DNA from: JAVBNF01 sp031551725
GTDB lineage: Bacteria > Bacteroidota > Bacteroidia > Bacteroidales > P3
DNA: 34,249 nucleotides
Reading direction: 5' to 3'
Assembly (NCBI GenBank): GCA_031551725.1
Contig: JAVBNF010000044.1
Coordinates: 1 to 34,249, forward strand
Below, piece after piece: positions 7,534 through 14,761 of this stretch (position 1 is its first letter; every line of letters begins with the position of its first letter). A program made the translations under genes and the position numbers. Below the pieces are notes generated by a model. The model was not told the DNA's origin, searched no databases, and saw only the letters and a list, made by a program, of their open reading frames with translations.

Positions 7534-7572
7534 TAAAAAATAACGGAACAATCGATTGCTCAATCATTCCGT
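7533..7572 (-). terminator. terminator of the thrS-rplS operon
   Basis: Read on the minus strand, ACGGAATGAT and ATTGTTCCGT form a stem (8 of 10 pairs) with an inner GATTGAGCAATC palindrome, followed by TTATTTTTT. It begins about 24 nt after the rplS stop. Confidence 0.75.
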
Positions 7573-7595
7573 CATTTATAAAATTAAAAAATGCT

Positions 7596-7955
7596 CTATG
7601 CGGGCATACGTTTCGATTTGATACGAGCTTTTTTGCCTGTAAGTCCACGCAAGTAAAAAATACGAGCTCTACGAACAACACCGTGCTTGTTCACTTCCAC
7701 TTTGTCGATGAAAGGCGAGCAAACGGGGAAGATTCTTTCTACGCCGATGTTTCCAGAGATTTTGCGAACGGTAAAAGTTTCCGTATTTCCACTACCTGTA
7801 CGTTGAATAACAACGCCTTGGTATTGCTGAACACGTTCTTTATTTCCTTCAATGATTTTATAGTGAACCGTGACTGTGTCGCCTGATTTAAACGCAGGAA
7901 AATCTTTGCGTTCGGTAAGCGTATCAACGAATTTCATTAATTCCGGTTTTCCCAT
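7596..7955 (-). CDS. rplS: 50S ribosomal protein L19
   Basis: This 119-residue protein has the typical L19 features: DFPAFKSGDTVTVHYKI, the QGVVI strand, FTVRKI, GVERIFPVCSPFID, and the basic tail with RRARIFYLRGLTGKKARIK. It binds 23S rRNA at the subunit interface. The start is placed at ATG 7955 (MGKPELMKFVD), because the 17 residues further upstream are hydrophobic and unlike L19. It is the last gene before the terminator and follows rplT by 52 nt. Having L19 here rather than with rimM-trmD is a linkage to note. Confidence 0.96.
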   Translation of the reverse strand: MGKPELMKFVDTLTERKDFPAFKSGDTVTVHYKIIEGNKERVQQYQGVVIQRTGSGNTETFTVRKISGNIGVERIFPVCSPFIDKVEVNKHGVVRRARIFYLRGLTGKKARIKSKRMPA

Positions 7956-8007
7956 GATGATATCTGTTTTTTTATAAATTACTACTTTGAAAATTAAAAC
8001 AAGCAAA

Positions 8008-8352
8008 CTATTTTACTTGATCTACGATTGCTTTGAACGCTTCCGGATGATTCATCGCCAAATCGGCCAAAACCTTACGGTTAAGTTCGATATTGTTTTT
8101 GTGGATGTTGCCCATGAATACGGAATAAGACATTCCATATTGGCGAACACCGGCGTTGATACGAGTAATCCAAAGATTACGGAAACTTCTCTTTTTAACT
8201 TTTCTGTCGCGGTAAGCATACAACAAGCCTTTTTCAAGCGAGTTTTTGGCTACTGTCCAAACATTTTTTCTGCGTCCGAATTGACCTTTGGTCATCTTCA
8301 ACGCTCTTTTTCTGCGTGCCCTTGCGGCAACAACATTGACTGATCTTGGCAT
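8008..8352 (-). CDS. rplT: 50S ribosomal protein L20
   Basis: This 114-residue protein starts MPRSVNVVAARARRKRALKM and contains RNLWITRINAGVRQYGMSYS, hallmarks of L20. The start at ATG 8352 is chosen because the 12 residues upstream (MEAPKRKKNKKK) are absent in L20. It binds 23S rRNA early in 50S assembly and, in some bacteria, represses its own operon. It follows rpmI on the same strand in the conserved infC-rpmI-rplT order. Confidence 0.97.
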   Translation of the reverse strand: MPRSVNVVAARARRKRALKMTKGQFGRRKNVWTVAKNSLEKGLLYAYRDRKVKKRSFRNLWITRINAGVRQYGMSYSVFMGNIHKNNIELNRKVLADLAMNHPEAFKAIVDQVK

Positions 8353-8435
8353 TTTCTTTTTGTTTTTTTTTCGTTTCGGCGCCTCCATTCAAGGAGAACT
8401 TTCCAGCCTGAAACAAGGTTAAAAAAATTTTAAAA

Positions 8436-8630
8436 CTAGCAAACGAGCATTGCTTTTACATTGTTCACATCGGCTTTATCAACAATAGCACCGTAAGTTA
8501 AATTACGTTTTTGCTTGGTTGTTTTTTTAGTCAAAATGTGACTTTTGTAAGCGTGCTTTCTTTTCAATTTGCCTGTACCGGTGAAAGAAAAACGTTTCTT
8601 TGCAGCGGATTTAGTTTTCATCTTTGGCAT
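8436..8630 (-). CDS. rpmI: 50S ribosomal protein L35
   Basis: This 64-residue basic protein beginning MPKMKTKSAAKKRFSFTGTG and containing KRKHAYKSHILTKKTTKQKR is an unmistakable L35. It lies 23 nt after infC and upstream of rplT. The C-terminus ends in AMLVC, with a terminal Cys. No unusual feature in the coding sequence. Confidence 0.97.
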   Translation of the reverse strand: MPKMKTKSAAKKRFSFTGTGKLKRKHAYKSHILTKKTTKQKRNLTYGAIVDKADVNNVKAMLVC

Positions 8631-8653
8631 TTGCTTTACAATTATTTATTTGG

Positions 8654-9229
8654 TTAATTACTTGCTTGTTTTTTTGGTACGACAATCATAATCATACGTT
8701 TGCCTTCCAGTTTGGGTAATGCTTCCGGTTTGCCATATTCTAAAAGAGCTTCTGCAAATTTTAACAATTGCGCCTCTCCTTGTTCTTTGTAAACAATGGT
8801 GCGACCCTTGAAAAATACGTCTACTTTCACTTTCGCACCTTCTTTCAGAAACTTAATCGCATGATTTAATTTGAAATTAAAATCGTGCTCATCCGTTTGA
8901 GGTCCGAGGCGGATTTCTTTTACCACAATCTTAGCCGATTTAGCTTTGATTTCTTTCTGTTTACGCTTTTGTTCGTACAGAAACTTTTGATAATCAATAA
9001 CTCTACAAACAGGAGGATTTACTGCCGGCGAGATTTCTACTAAATCCAATCCTGCTCCCTCTGCAATTTGCAAAGCCTCTTTAATCGGGTAGATCCCCGG
9101 TTCAATATTTTCGCCCACCACACGAACAACAGGAGCTGTAATGTACCCATTAATCTTGTGAAGTGCTTCTTTTTTAACAAATTCACGTCTTTGGAATCTG
9201 TTGTTTGATTTTGGAAATGGTGCTGCCAA
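8654..9229 (-). CDS. infC: translation initiation factor IF-3 (TTG start)
   Basis: The protein has 191 residues with both IF-3 domains: the N-domain from KINGYITAPVVRVVG to VNPPVCRVIDYQKFLYEQ, and the C-domain with EIRLGPQTDEHDFNFK and EGKRMIMIVVPKK. It binds the 30S subunit and rejects wrong start codons and initiator tRNAs. The frame opens on TTG at 9229. The in-frame codons upstream run TAA CCA ACA ACA AAT TTT TTG with no ATG, so initiation is non-AUG. Non-AUG infC starts allow IF-3 to lower its own synthesis in other bacteria, so the same control is likely here. The gene lies 25 nt after thrS. Confidence 0.96.
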   Translation of the reverse strand: MAAPFPKSNNRFQRREFVKKEALHKINGYITAPVVRVVGENIEPGIYPIKEALQIAEGAGLDLVEISPAVNPPVCRVIDYQKFLYEQKRKQKEIKAKSAKIVVKEIRLGPQTDEHDFNFKLNHAIKFLKEGAKVKVDVFFKGRTIVYKEQGEAQLLKFAEALLEYGKPEALPKLEGKRMIMIVVPKKQASN

Positions 9230-9254
9230 AAAATTTGTTGTTGGTTAATAAATA

Positions 9255-11195
9255 TTAGTTTTCTTTTATTGCTTGATGAACCTCATCATTTACAATCTTA
9301 ATAAAATCGGCAATCGGCATGCTGCCTAAATCGCCTTCGCCGTGTTTTCTTACGGAAACAAGGCCTTCGGCTTCTTCTTTTTCACCGACGATAATCATGT
9401 ACGGAATTTTTTTCATTTCCGCATCACGGATTTTACGGCCGGTTTTCTCGCTGCGCTCGTCAATCATACCGCGCAATTCGCCCTCGGTTAATTGTTGTTT
9501 TACTTTCTCAGCGTAGTCCATAAATTTATCGCTGATCGGCAAAATCGTATATTGGTCGGGAGTGAGCCATAACGGGAAATTACCACCGGTATGCTCAATC
9601 AGTACAGCCACAAAACGTTCCATTGATCCGAAAGGAGCGCGGTGAATCATCACCGGACGGTGTTTTTGATTGTCGGCGCCTGTATATTCAAGGTCGAAAC
9701 GTTCCGGCAAGTTATAATCCACTTGAACGGTTCCTAATTGCCATTTACGGCCAATTGCGTCGCGAACCATGAAGTCCAACTTCGGACCATAAAAGGCAGC
9801 TTCGCCTGTAACCACTTCGGTTTTCAAGCCTTTTTCTTCGGCTGCTTCGATAATGGCACGCTCGGCTTTTTCCCAATTTTCATCGGAGCCGATATATTTT
9901 ACCTTATTATTAGGGTCTCTTAATGAAACTTGTGCCGTAAATTCAGGGAAATTCAAGGTTTTAAAGATATACAATATAATATCGATAACCCCTTTGAATT
10001 CGTCTTTCAGCTGGTCGGGTGTACAGAACAAGTGCGCGTCGTCTTGAGTAAAACCGCGTACACGGGTCAAACCGTGAAGCTCGCCGCTTTGTTCGTAGCG
10101 GTAAACTGTTCCAAATTCGGCAATGCGAACAGGAAGGTCTTTATAGGAGTGAGGTTTTGCTTTGAAAATTTCGCAGTGATGAGGGCAGTTCATCGGTTTG
10201 AGGAAAAACTGCTCGCCTTCAACCGGTGTATTGATGGGCTGAAACGAATCCGCACCATATTTTTCGTAGTGGCCGGATGTTTTGTACAAATTCACATTGC
10301 CGATGTGTGGACACATTACCAATTCATAACCGGCTTTGCGTTGCACGGCTTTGAGGAAGTTTTCCAGACGTTCGCGTAAAGCGGCGCCTTTTGGCAACCA
10401 AATCGGCAAGCCTAATCCCACTTTTTCTGAGAACATGAAAAGTTCCAACTCTTTACCGATTTTGCGGTGGTCGCGTTTTTTTGCTTCTTCCAAAAGCGTT
10501 AAATAATCGGTTAATTCCGATTTCTTCGGGAATGTGATTGCATAAATACGGGTAAGCTGTTTGCGTTTTTCATCGCCGCGCCAGTAAGCGCCTGCAATGC
10601 TGAGCAGTTTCACAGCTTTGATAAAACTTGTATCCGGAATATGCGGTCCGCGGCAAAGGTCGGTAAACTCGCCGGTTTGGTAAAATGAAATTGTTCCATC
10701 TTCCAAATCATTAATCATTTCGAGTTTGTACTCGTCGCCTTTTTTGCCAAAATAGTCTAAAGCCTCTTGTTTGCTCACTTCTCGACGCATAAACGGAAGT
10801 TTTTGCGCCGCAAGTTCGAGCATTTTATTTTCGATTTTTTCGAAGTCATCCGAAGAAATCGTATGATTCATGAAATCAATATCGTAGTAGAAACCGTTTT
10901 CGATATCGGGGCCGATACCGAATTTCACGCCGGGATAAAGCATTTCGATAGCTTCGGCCATCACGTGAGCGGAAGAGTGCCACATGGCGGCTTTTCCTTC
11001 TGCGTCGTTCCACGTAAGTAAAACCAGCGAAGCATCCTCATTGATGGGGCGCATGGCATCAACAACCTTGTCGTTTACTTTGGCTGCCAATACATTCCGT
11101 GCCAAGCCTTCGCTGATGCTCTTGGCAATATCCAAAGCGCTTGAGCCTTTGGCATATTGTTTCACGGATCCGTCTGGTAATGTAATGTTAATCAT
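9255..11195 (-). CDS. thrS: threonyl-tRNA synthetase
   Basis: The 646 residues show the full domain order. A TGS domain spans 1-62. The editing domain has H73 and H77 (HSSAH) plus C181 and H185 (CRGPH). The class II core has the Zn ligand C337 in MNCPHHCE, motif 2 as FGTVYRYEQSGELHGLTRVR, H388, and a later MIHRAPFGSMERF. The anticodon-binding domain is at the C-terminus. It charges tRNA-Thr and edits Ser-tRNA-Thr. It is first in the thrS-infC-rpmI-rplT-rplS operon and has a good promoter on the minus strand. The 5' leader of about 35 nt leaves no room for a T-box or operator-like tRNA mimic. Confidence 0.97.
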   Translation of the reverse strand: MINITLPDGSVKQYAKGSSALDIAKSISEGLARNVLAAKVNDKVVDAMRPINEDASLVLLTWNDAEGKAAMWHSSAHVMAEAIEMLYPGVKFGIGPDIENGFYYDIDFMNHTISSDDFEKIENKMLELAAQKLPFMRREVSKQEALDYFGKKGDEYKLEMINDLEDGTISFYQTGEFTDLCRGPHIPDTSFIKAVKLLSIAGAYWRGDEKRKQLTRIYAITFPKKSELTDYLTLLEEAKKRDHRKIGKELELFMFSEKVGLGLPIWLPKGAALRERLENFLKAVQRKAGYELVMCPHIGNVNLYKTSGHYEKYGADSFQPINTPVEGEQFFLKPMNCPHHCEIFKAKPHSYKDLPVRIAEFGTVYRYEQSGELHGLTRVRGFTQDDAHLFCTPDQLKDEFKGVIDIILYIFKTLNFPEFTAQVSLRDPNNKVKYIGSDENWEKAERAIIEAAEEKGLKTEVVTGEAAFYGPKLDFMVRDAIGRKWQLGTVQVDYNLPERFDLEYTGADNQKHRPVMIHRAPFGSMERFVAVLIEHTGGNFPLWLTPDQYTILPISDKFMDYAEKVKQQLTEGELRGMIDERSEKTGRKIRDAEMKKIPYMIIVGEKEEAEGLVSVRKHGEGDLGSMPIADFIKIVNDEVHQAIKEN

Positions 11196-11235
11196 GGTCT
11201 TAAATATCTTAATCCTGAACTCAATTCAAGGAGTG

Positions 11236-11266
11236 CAAAGATACGTAATATTTTGCAAATATGCAA
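11236..11266 (-). promoter_or_regulatory. promoter of the thrS operon
   Basis: On the minus strand TATCTTTG (11243-11236) matches TAnnTTTG and a TTG (11266-11264) lies 20 nt upstream of it. The -7 box is about 41 nt before the thrS ATG. Confidence 0.6.
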
Positions 11267-11273
11267 GCAAATT

Positions 11274-11390
11274 TTAATGATTAATGGTTAATTTTTAATG
11301 GTTAATGAGGACAAAGCGTCTTTTATCATTAGCCACTAATAATTGTTTGAACGCGAAGCTCATTAACCATTTGTCATTAATCATTAACAA
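11274..11390. repeat. intergenic inverted array of TTAATGG-type 7-mers (site 1)
   Basis: The left arm (11274-11308) reads as successive 7-mers TTAATGA, TTAATGG, TTAATTT, TTAATGG, TTAATGA. The right arm (11359-11390) is its inverted counterpart, containing CATTAACCATT and CATTAATCATTAAC. A unique 50-nt loop separates them. It lies between the divergent thrS and SDR genes. Confidence 0.8.
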
Positions 11391-11398
11391 TTTTTTTG

Positions 11399-11406
11399 TA
11401 TTTTTG
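11399..11406 (+). promoter_or_regulatory. putative promoter -7 box (TATTTTTG)
   Basis: A TAnnTTTG match 22 nt upstream of the SDR start at 11428. A TTTG at 11370-11373 is too far away to be a normal -33 box. Confidence 0.4.
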
Positions 11407-11427
11407 CAGTCTAAAATCTGTGATAAC

Positions 11428-12189
11428 ATGAATAAAATAGCCTTAATCACCGGAGCTACTTCCGGCATTGGAAGAGCTTGTGCTCAACGTTTTGCGCAAG
11501 CAAATTACGACTTAATTTTAACGGGACGCCGCAACAAAGAACTCGAGGAGTTAAAAGCTGAATTGTTAGCGCATTATAAAATTCGAGTATTGACCTTGAA
11601 TTTTGATGTGCGTTCTTTGAAAGAAGTTGAGCAAAACCTTGGAAATCTGCCCGAAGAGTGGGCCAATATCGATGTTTTGCTGAATAATGCAGGTTTGGCT
11701 GTGGGTTTGAATCCGTTGCAGGAGGGTGTTGTTGACGATTGGGAACGCATGATTGATACCAATGTAAAAGGACTTTTGTACGTAAGTCGTGTGATTTCGC
11801 CAAAGATGGCGACTCGCAAGCAAGGACATATTATTAATATCGGTTCGATTGCCGGAAAGGAGACGTATCCGAACGGGAATGTGTATTGCGGAACGAAAGC
11901 CGCGGTGGATGCTATAAGCAAAGGCATGCGGATGGATTTGGTGCAACATGGAATTAAAGTGACGCAGATATGTCCGGGCGCTGTGGAAACAGAGTTTTCG
12001 ATTGTCCGTTTTAAAGGCGACCAAGAACGTGCCGATAATGTTTACAAAGGATTTCATCCGCTTTATGGCGAAGATATTGCCGATGTGATTTATTATTGTG
12101 CATCTTTACCGGCTCATGTAAATATCAATGATTTGGTCGTAATGCCCACTGCACAGGCAAGTGCAACGGTGTTTAATAAAAATTTGTAA
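11428..12189 (+). CDS. short-chain dehydrogenase/reductase (YdfG-like)
   Basis: The 253-residue SDR has the Rossmann motif TGATSGIG at residues 8-15, GRR typical of NADP use, NNAG, the catalytic Ser in NIGSIAG and the YCGTK (YxxxK) pair, then CPGAVETEF. This pattern is that of the YdfG group, NADP-dependent dehydrogenases of 3-hydroxy acids such as serine and 3-hydroxypropionate. The start at ATG 11428 is chosen because the frame further upstream reads through repeat DNA. It stands alone, with repeat arrays on its left and a structured intergenic region on its right. The substrate is not determined. Confidence 0.92.
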   Translation: MNKIALITGATSGIGRACAQRFAQANYDLILTGRRNKELEELKAELLAHYKIRVLTLNFDVRSLKEVEQNLGNLPEEWANIDVLLNNAGLAVGLNPLQEGVVDDWERMIDTNVKGLLYVSRVISPKMATRKQGHIINIGSIAGKETYPNGNVYCGTKAAVDAISKGMRMDLVQHGIKVTQICPGAVETEFSIVRFKGDQERADNVYKGFHPLYGEDIADVIYYCASLPAHVNINDLVVMPTAQASATVFNKNL

Positions 12190-12212
12190 TTCGGATTTTT
12201 TTTGTATTTTTG
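12183..12212 (+). promoter_or_regulatory. promoter at the SDR gene end, reading into the structured region
   Basis: TTTG at 12183-12186 and TATTTTTG at 12205-12212 are separated by 18 nt. The -33 box overlaps the last codons of the SDR gene. The predicted transcript start (about 12219) is some 320 nt before the FISUMP gene, so it would yield a very long leader or a separate RNA. Confidence 0.55.
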
Positions 12213-12237
12213 CAAAATGATTTACGATGTACGAGAT

Positions 12238-12262
12238 ACGATGTACGAAGGAGAACTCGTTA
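12238..12262 (+). repeat. direct repeat flanking the FISUMP gene, left copy
   Basis: ACGATGTACGAAGGAGAACT followed by CGTTA. The same sequence with one missing base and two substitutions occurs at 14459-14482, just after the FISUMP stop. The upstream bases (GATTTACGATGTACGAGATA) extend the 7-mer-like GTACGAT pattern. Confidence 0.65.
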
Positions 12263-12323
12263 CTAAAAAAAACAATATTATAGAAAAACACTAATTAAAC
12301 ATAAATAAAGAAAGCGTAAGCTT

Positions 12324-12462
12324 TAATTCTTTTTTTCGAAAACGTCCAAAACTTTCAATGACTAAAGAATTAATAAGCAATACGCTCATGCTGTGTTCCG
12401 GCGTGAGTTGTATCTTATTTTAGTCATGGGTGCTTGGACGTACCTCGAAAATAATAAGAATT
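12324..12462 (+). ncRNA. long near-continuous hairpin; candidate structured RNA or 5' leader
   Basis: Consecutive paired segments run inward. 12324-12339 pairs with 12445-12462 (4-nt bulge); 12342-12349 ACGTCCAA with 12434-12441; 12358-12365 ATGACTAA with 12420-12427; 12372-12377 AATAAG with 12414-12419; ATAC with GTAT; and CTCATGC 12385-12391 with GCGTGAG 12401-12407 around a 9-nt loop. About 46 pairs with small internal loops lie downstream of a good promoter and upstream of the FISUMP gene. A further short hairpin AGACCC-TTC-GGGTCT lies at 12492-12506. The remaining bases of 12190-12542 hold no open frame. It could be a regulatory leader, a 6S-like RNA or a MITE; I cannot assign a family. 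Confidence 0.55.
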
Positions 12463-12542
12463 CAACTCGCGCCTTTTTGTTATGCATATACAGACCCTTC
12501 GGGTCTTGTTGGAAAATGATTAACAATTAAATACAACACAAC

Positions 12543-14450
12543 ATGAAAACAAATTACAATTTACAATTATCGGCTGCTGCTGTACGGGCGTGTTGCATAC
12601 GCCCACAAAAAGGGCAGGGGCAAGCCCTGCCCCTACGGATTGCACGATGGATTTTTCTGCAATTCTGCATTTTTGCATTTCTGCCGATTTTCGCCCAAAC
12701 CCCCGCCCCCGATTTCACCGACTCACGCGATGGCGAAACCTATAAAACCGTGCTTATGCCCGATGGGAAGCGCTGGATGGCGGAAAACTTGCGGTATCGC
12801 AAGGACTTGGACAATCCGGTATTAGGCTACAGGCCTGTTACGGAAAACATTGCCGCGCCTGGAACAAATTTGCAGAAGACTTATTATTGTCCCGGCCCCG
12901 GCCCATTTCCAACTTCACCCAATATAAGTACAGCATCGCAAGCCGATCCTTTGCGCTGCGAATATGAAGGATCGCTTTATCCCTTTTGGACGGCTTACGG
13001 ACAGAATAATGGTACAAGTGCGGTAACAACAACCAATGCCGGCGAACAAGGCGTTTGTCCAAGCGGTTGGCATTTACCAAGTGACGGCGAATGGACAAAA
13101 TTAGCAACAATATTAAGTAATAATTTTTCAAGTCTACAAGTTCTGAATGCAGGGCGAAGGGATTATACAGGTATTTATGCTGATCGTGGTTTAAAAGCCT
13201 ATTTTTGGACAAGTTCGGGGAGCGGAACTGCTGCCGTTTCCCGTAGCTTTTCCGGAGGATTCATTACCAGAAATGCTTCCCAACCAGCCTCCGACGCGTT
13301 GTCTGTGCGCTGTGTGGAGGGTAGTTGTATCGAGAACTTTTCAATTAGTTTCTCTGCCGTACCTGATAATTCCTGTGAGAATATTCCGGTATGGAACGAA
13401 ATAGGAATTCTTACTGGGCCCAAAACAAGAACATATAATTTATCAATTCCTGCTTCCGTAGGGAATTGGACGTATGCCGTTAGTATGACTAACTATACAA
13501 CATCGGGAGCGCCAACGGTATCTATTTCCGGGAATGGAACGGCTTCCGCATCGGTCACTTTTACGATTAACAATCCTGTTGTTGGAAAAACATTCACAAT
13601 TCTTATAACAGCCATTAATCCGATATGCTGCGGACAGTTATCCGAAACACATACTTTTACACTCAAAGAAGTGCCTGTTCCGAACACGATTGTCGGCAAT
13701 GAGGGTGTAGGGGCCATTAAAACAATGACGGACGTGCGCGATTGCAAGGTGTATTCGATTATCAAAATGGGCGATGGCAAATGGTGGATGCGAGAGAACT
13801 TAAATTATCAAAAAGGTTTGACTTTTCGTTCGGTTCCCAATGTGCCTTTCGCATCAACAACCAATGGGATTCCTGGTATTGGTAATTTCTGGTGTCCAGG
13901 TAACCATACAACAACGACAACTACGCTTTCTCATTGTGTTACATGGGGGGCGCTCTATACTTGGGAAGCTGCTGTTTCTACGGACGGAATCGGTGTATGG
14001 TCGGAGCCTGCTGCTTCACAAATGTATACGGGGGTTGGAAGCGGTAATCCAGCATCTGTTTTAGGTCGTGGTGTCTGTCCACCGGGTTGGCATATTCCAT
14101 CTGATAGAGAGTGGGGAAATATGTTAAATGTAGTAGAAACCGGAACGAAGAATCATAATACGGCCGGGGCAGGTTGGATTGGTACTAATGCCGGTACAAT
14201 CTTAAAGGATCCCAATTTTACCAATGGTATTAGAGAAGCCACAGGATTTTCTGTGCTTGCTACAGGGTCTCGCAATTACGAGGGTACGAGCTTTTACGGC
14301 AAGGGACTATATTCCTACTTTTGGTCGGCTTCGGGCTATTCTTCGATGTACGCATGGTTCCGTCAATTCAGTTCGAGCAGTGCAGGTGTCTTCCGTAGCG
14401 GCAACGGCAGTCGGTCTTGCGGCATTCCCGTTCGTTGTCTCCAGGATTAA
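12543..14450 (+). CDS. secreted protein with two FISUMP (Fibrobacter succinogenes major paralogous) domains
   Basis: The protein has 635 residues. After a long N-terminus and a hydrophobic signal segment (about 35-50, ending PIFAQ), domain 1 (about 58-258) shows DSRDGETYKTVLMPDGKRW, then MAENLRY, CPSGWHLPSDGEW, YFWTSSG and SVRCVEG. A beta-rich spacer with Ser/Thr repeats (about 260-375) follows. Domain 2 (about 392-635) has DVRDCKVYSIIKMGDGKWW, CPPGWHIPSDREW, YFWSASG and PVRCLQD. FISUMP domains are found on Bacteroidota and Fibrobacterota surface proteins; function is unclear and the fold may resemble C-type lectin-like FGE/DUF1566 domains. No C-terminal T9SS sorting domain is seen. Residues about 13-32 are encoded by a palindromic repeat. 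Direct repeats flank the gene. Confidence 0.88.
   Translation: MKTNYNLQLSAAAVRACCIRPQKGQGQALPLRIARWIFLQFCIFAFLPIFAQTPAPDFTDSRDGETYKTVLMPDGKRWMAENLRYRKDLDNPVLGYRPVTENIAAPGTNLQKTYYCPGPGPFPTSPNISTASQADPLRCEYEGSLYPFWTAYGQNNGTSAVTTTNAGEQGVCPSGWHLPSDGEWTKLATILSNNFSSLQVLNAGRRDYTGIYADRGLKAYFWTSSGSGTAAVSRSFSGGFITRNASQPASDALSVRCVEGSCIENFSISFSAVPDNSCENIPVWNEIGILTGPKTRTYNLSIPASVGNWTYAVSMTNYTTSGAPTVSISGNGTASASVTFTINNPVVGKTFTILITAINPICCGQLSETHTFTLKEVPVPNTIVGNEGVGAIKTMTDVRDCKVYSIIKMGDGKWWMRENLNYQKGLTFRSVPNVPFASTTNGIPGIGNFWCPGNHTTTTTTLSHCVTWGALYTWEAAVSTDGIGVWSEPAASQMYTGVGSGNPASVLGRGVCPPGWHIPSDREWGNMLNVVETGTKNHNTAGAGWIGTNAGTILKDPNFTNGIREATGFSVLATGSRNYEGTSFYGKGLYSYFWSASGYSSMYAWFRQFSSSSAGVFRSGNGSRSCGIPVRCLQD
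12581..12637. repeat. GC-rich double palindrome inside the FISUMP signal region
   Basis: Two hairpins lie side by side: GGGCGT..ACGCCC at 12586-12604, and GGGCAGGG-GCAAG-CCCTGCCC at 12612-12632, followed by CCTACG. This pattern (GTAGGGGC..GGGCAAGCCCTGCCCCTACG) belongs to a class of dispersed GC-rich palindromes normally found between genes. Here it is translated as residues about 13-32 of the FISUMP protein, in frame. Confidence 0.75.
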
Positions 14451-14458
14451 ATTGATGT

Positions 14459-14482
14459 ACGATGTACAAGGAGCACTCGTCA
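14459..14482 (+). repeat. direct repeat flanking the FISUMP gene, right copy
   Basis: ACGATGTACAAGGAGCACTC followed by GTCA begins 9 nt after the FISUMP stop. It matches the left copy at 12238-12262 at 22 positions with one indel. Confidence 0.65.
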
Positions 14483-14493
14483 GTAGGAAATAA

Positions 14494-14582
14494 CCGGCTC
14501 GCACGCACAGCCATGAGCGTCCGAAAGCAAAATCCTCGCATCCTTTTATGGTGTGATGCGGGGCGCTTTCGGTTTAAGCCGG
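14494..14582. terminator. long hairpin after the FISUMP gene
   Basis: CCGGCT (14494-14499) pairs with AGCCGG (14577-14582), CCGAAAGC (14521-14528) with GCTTTCGG (14565-14572), and CCTCGCATC (14534-14542) with GATGCGGGG (14555-14563). No T run follows, so it may be a processed 3' structure or a repeat element rather than a classical terminator. Confidence 0.55.
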
Positions 14583-14586
14583 ACAA

Positions 14587-14647
14587 ACCTAACAGGTCTT
14601 AAAATCCTGTTAGGTTTTGTTTTAAGTTAGGAAAAAGACCTGTTAGG
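14587..14647 (+). terminator. CCTAACAGG hairpin set, likely intrinsic terminator
   Basis: ACCTAACAGG (14587-14596) and CCTGTTAGGT (14606-14615) form a perfect 10-bp stem followed by TTTGTTTT. A third arm AGACCTGTTAGG (14636-14647) is the exact inverse of CCTAACAGGTCT (14588-14599), so two mutually exclusive hairpins are possible. From 14648 to 14761 I see only AT-rich bases with TCTGCGA copies and TTAATT-type 7-mers (14720-14757). Confidence 0.65.
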
Positions 14648-14761
14648 AGAAATACTGCGAAAATCTGCGAAATTTTAAAAATCTGCGATAAAACGTCAGC
14701 GAAGTTGAATCTACGTCCTCAAAATTATTAATTTTTAATTCTTAATTATTAATATTTTTCG

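Noticed and set aside
7473..7886. 137-codon open frame on the plus strand
   Set aside because: It overlaps rplS and its terminator in antisense and resembles no protein.
9930..10379. 149-codon open frame on the plus strand
   Set aside because: It lies wholly opposite thrS, whose motifs and operon context are unambiguous.
9224..11235. T-box or tRNA-like operator in the thrS leader
   Set aside because: The leader from the predicted promoter is only about 35 nt and has no such structure.
11566..12057. 163-codon open frame on the minus strand
   Set aside because: It is antisense to the SDR gene, whose catalytic motifs are complete.
12324..12462. Firm assignment of the hairpin as 6S RNA
   Set aside because: The shape is similar but no conserved 6S central-bubble sequence could be recognised.
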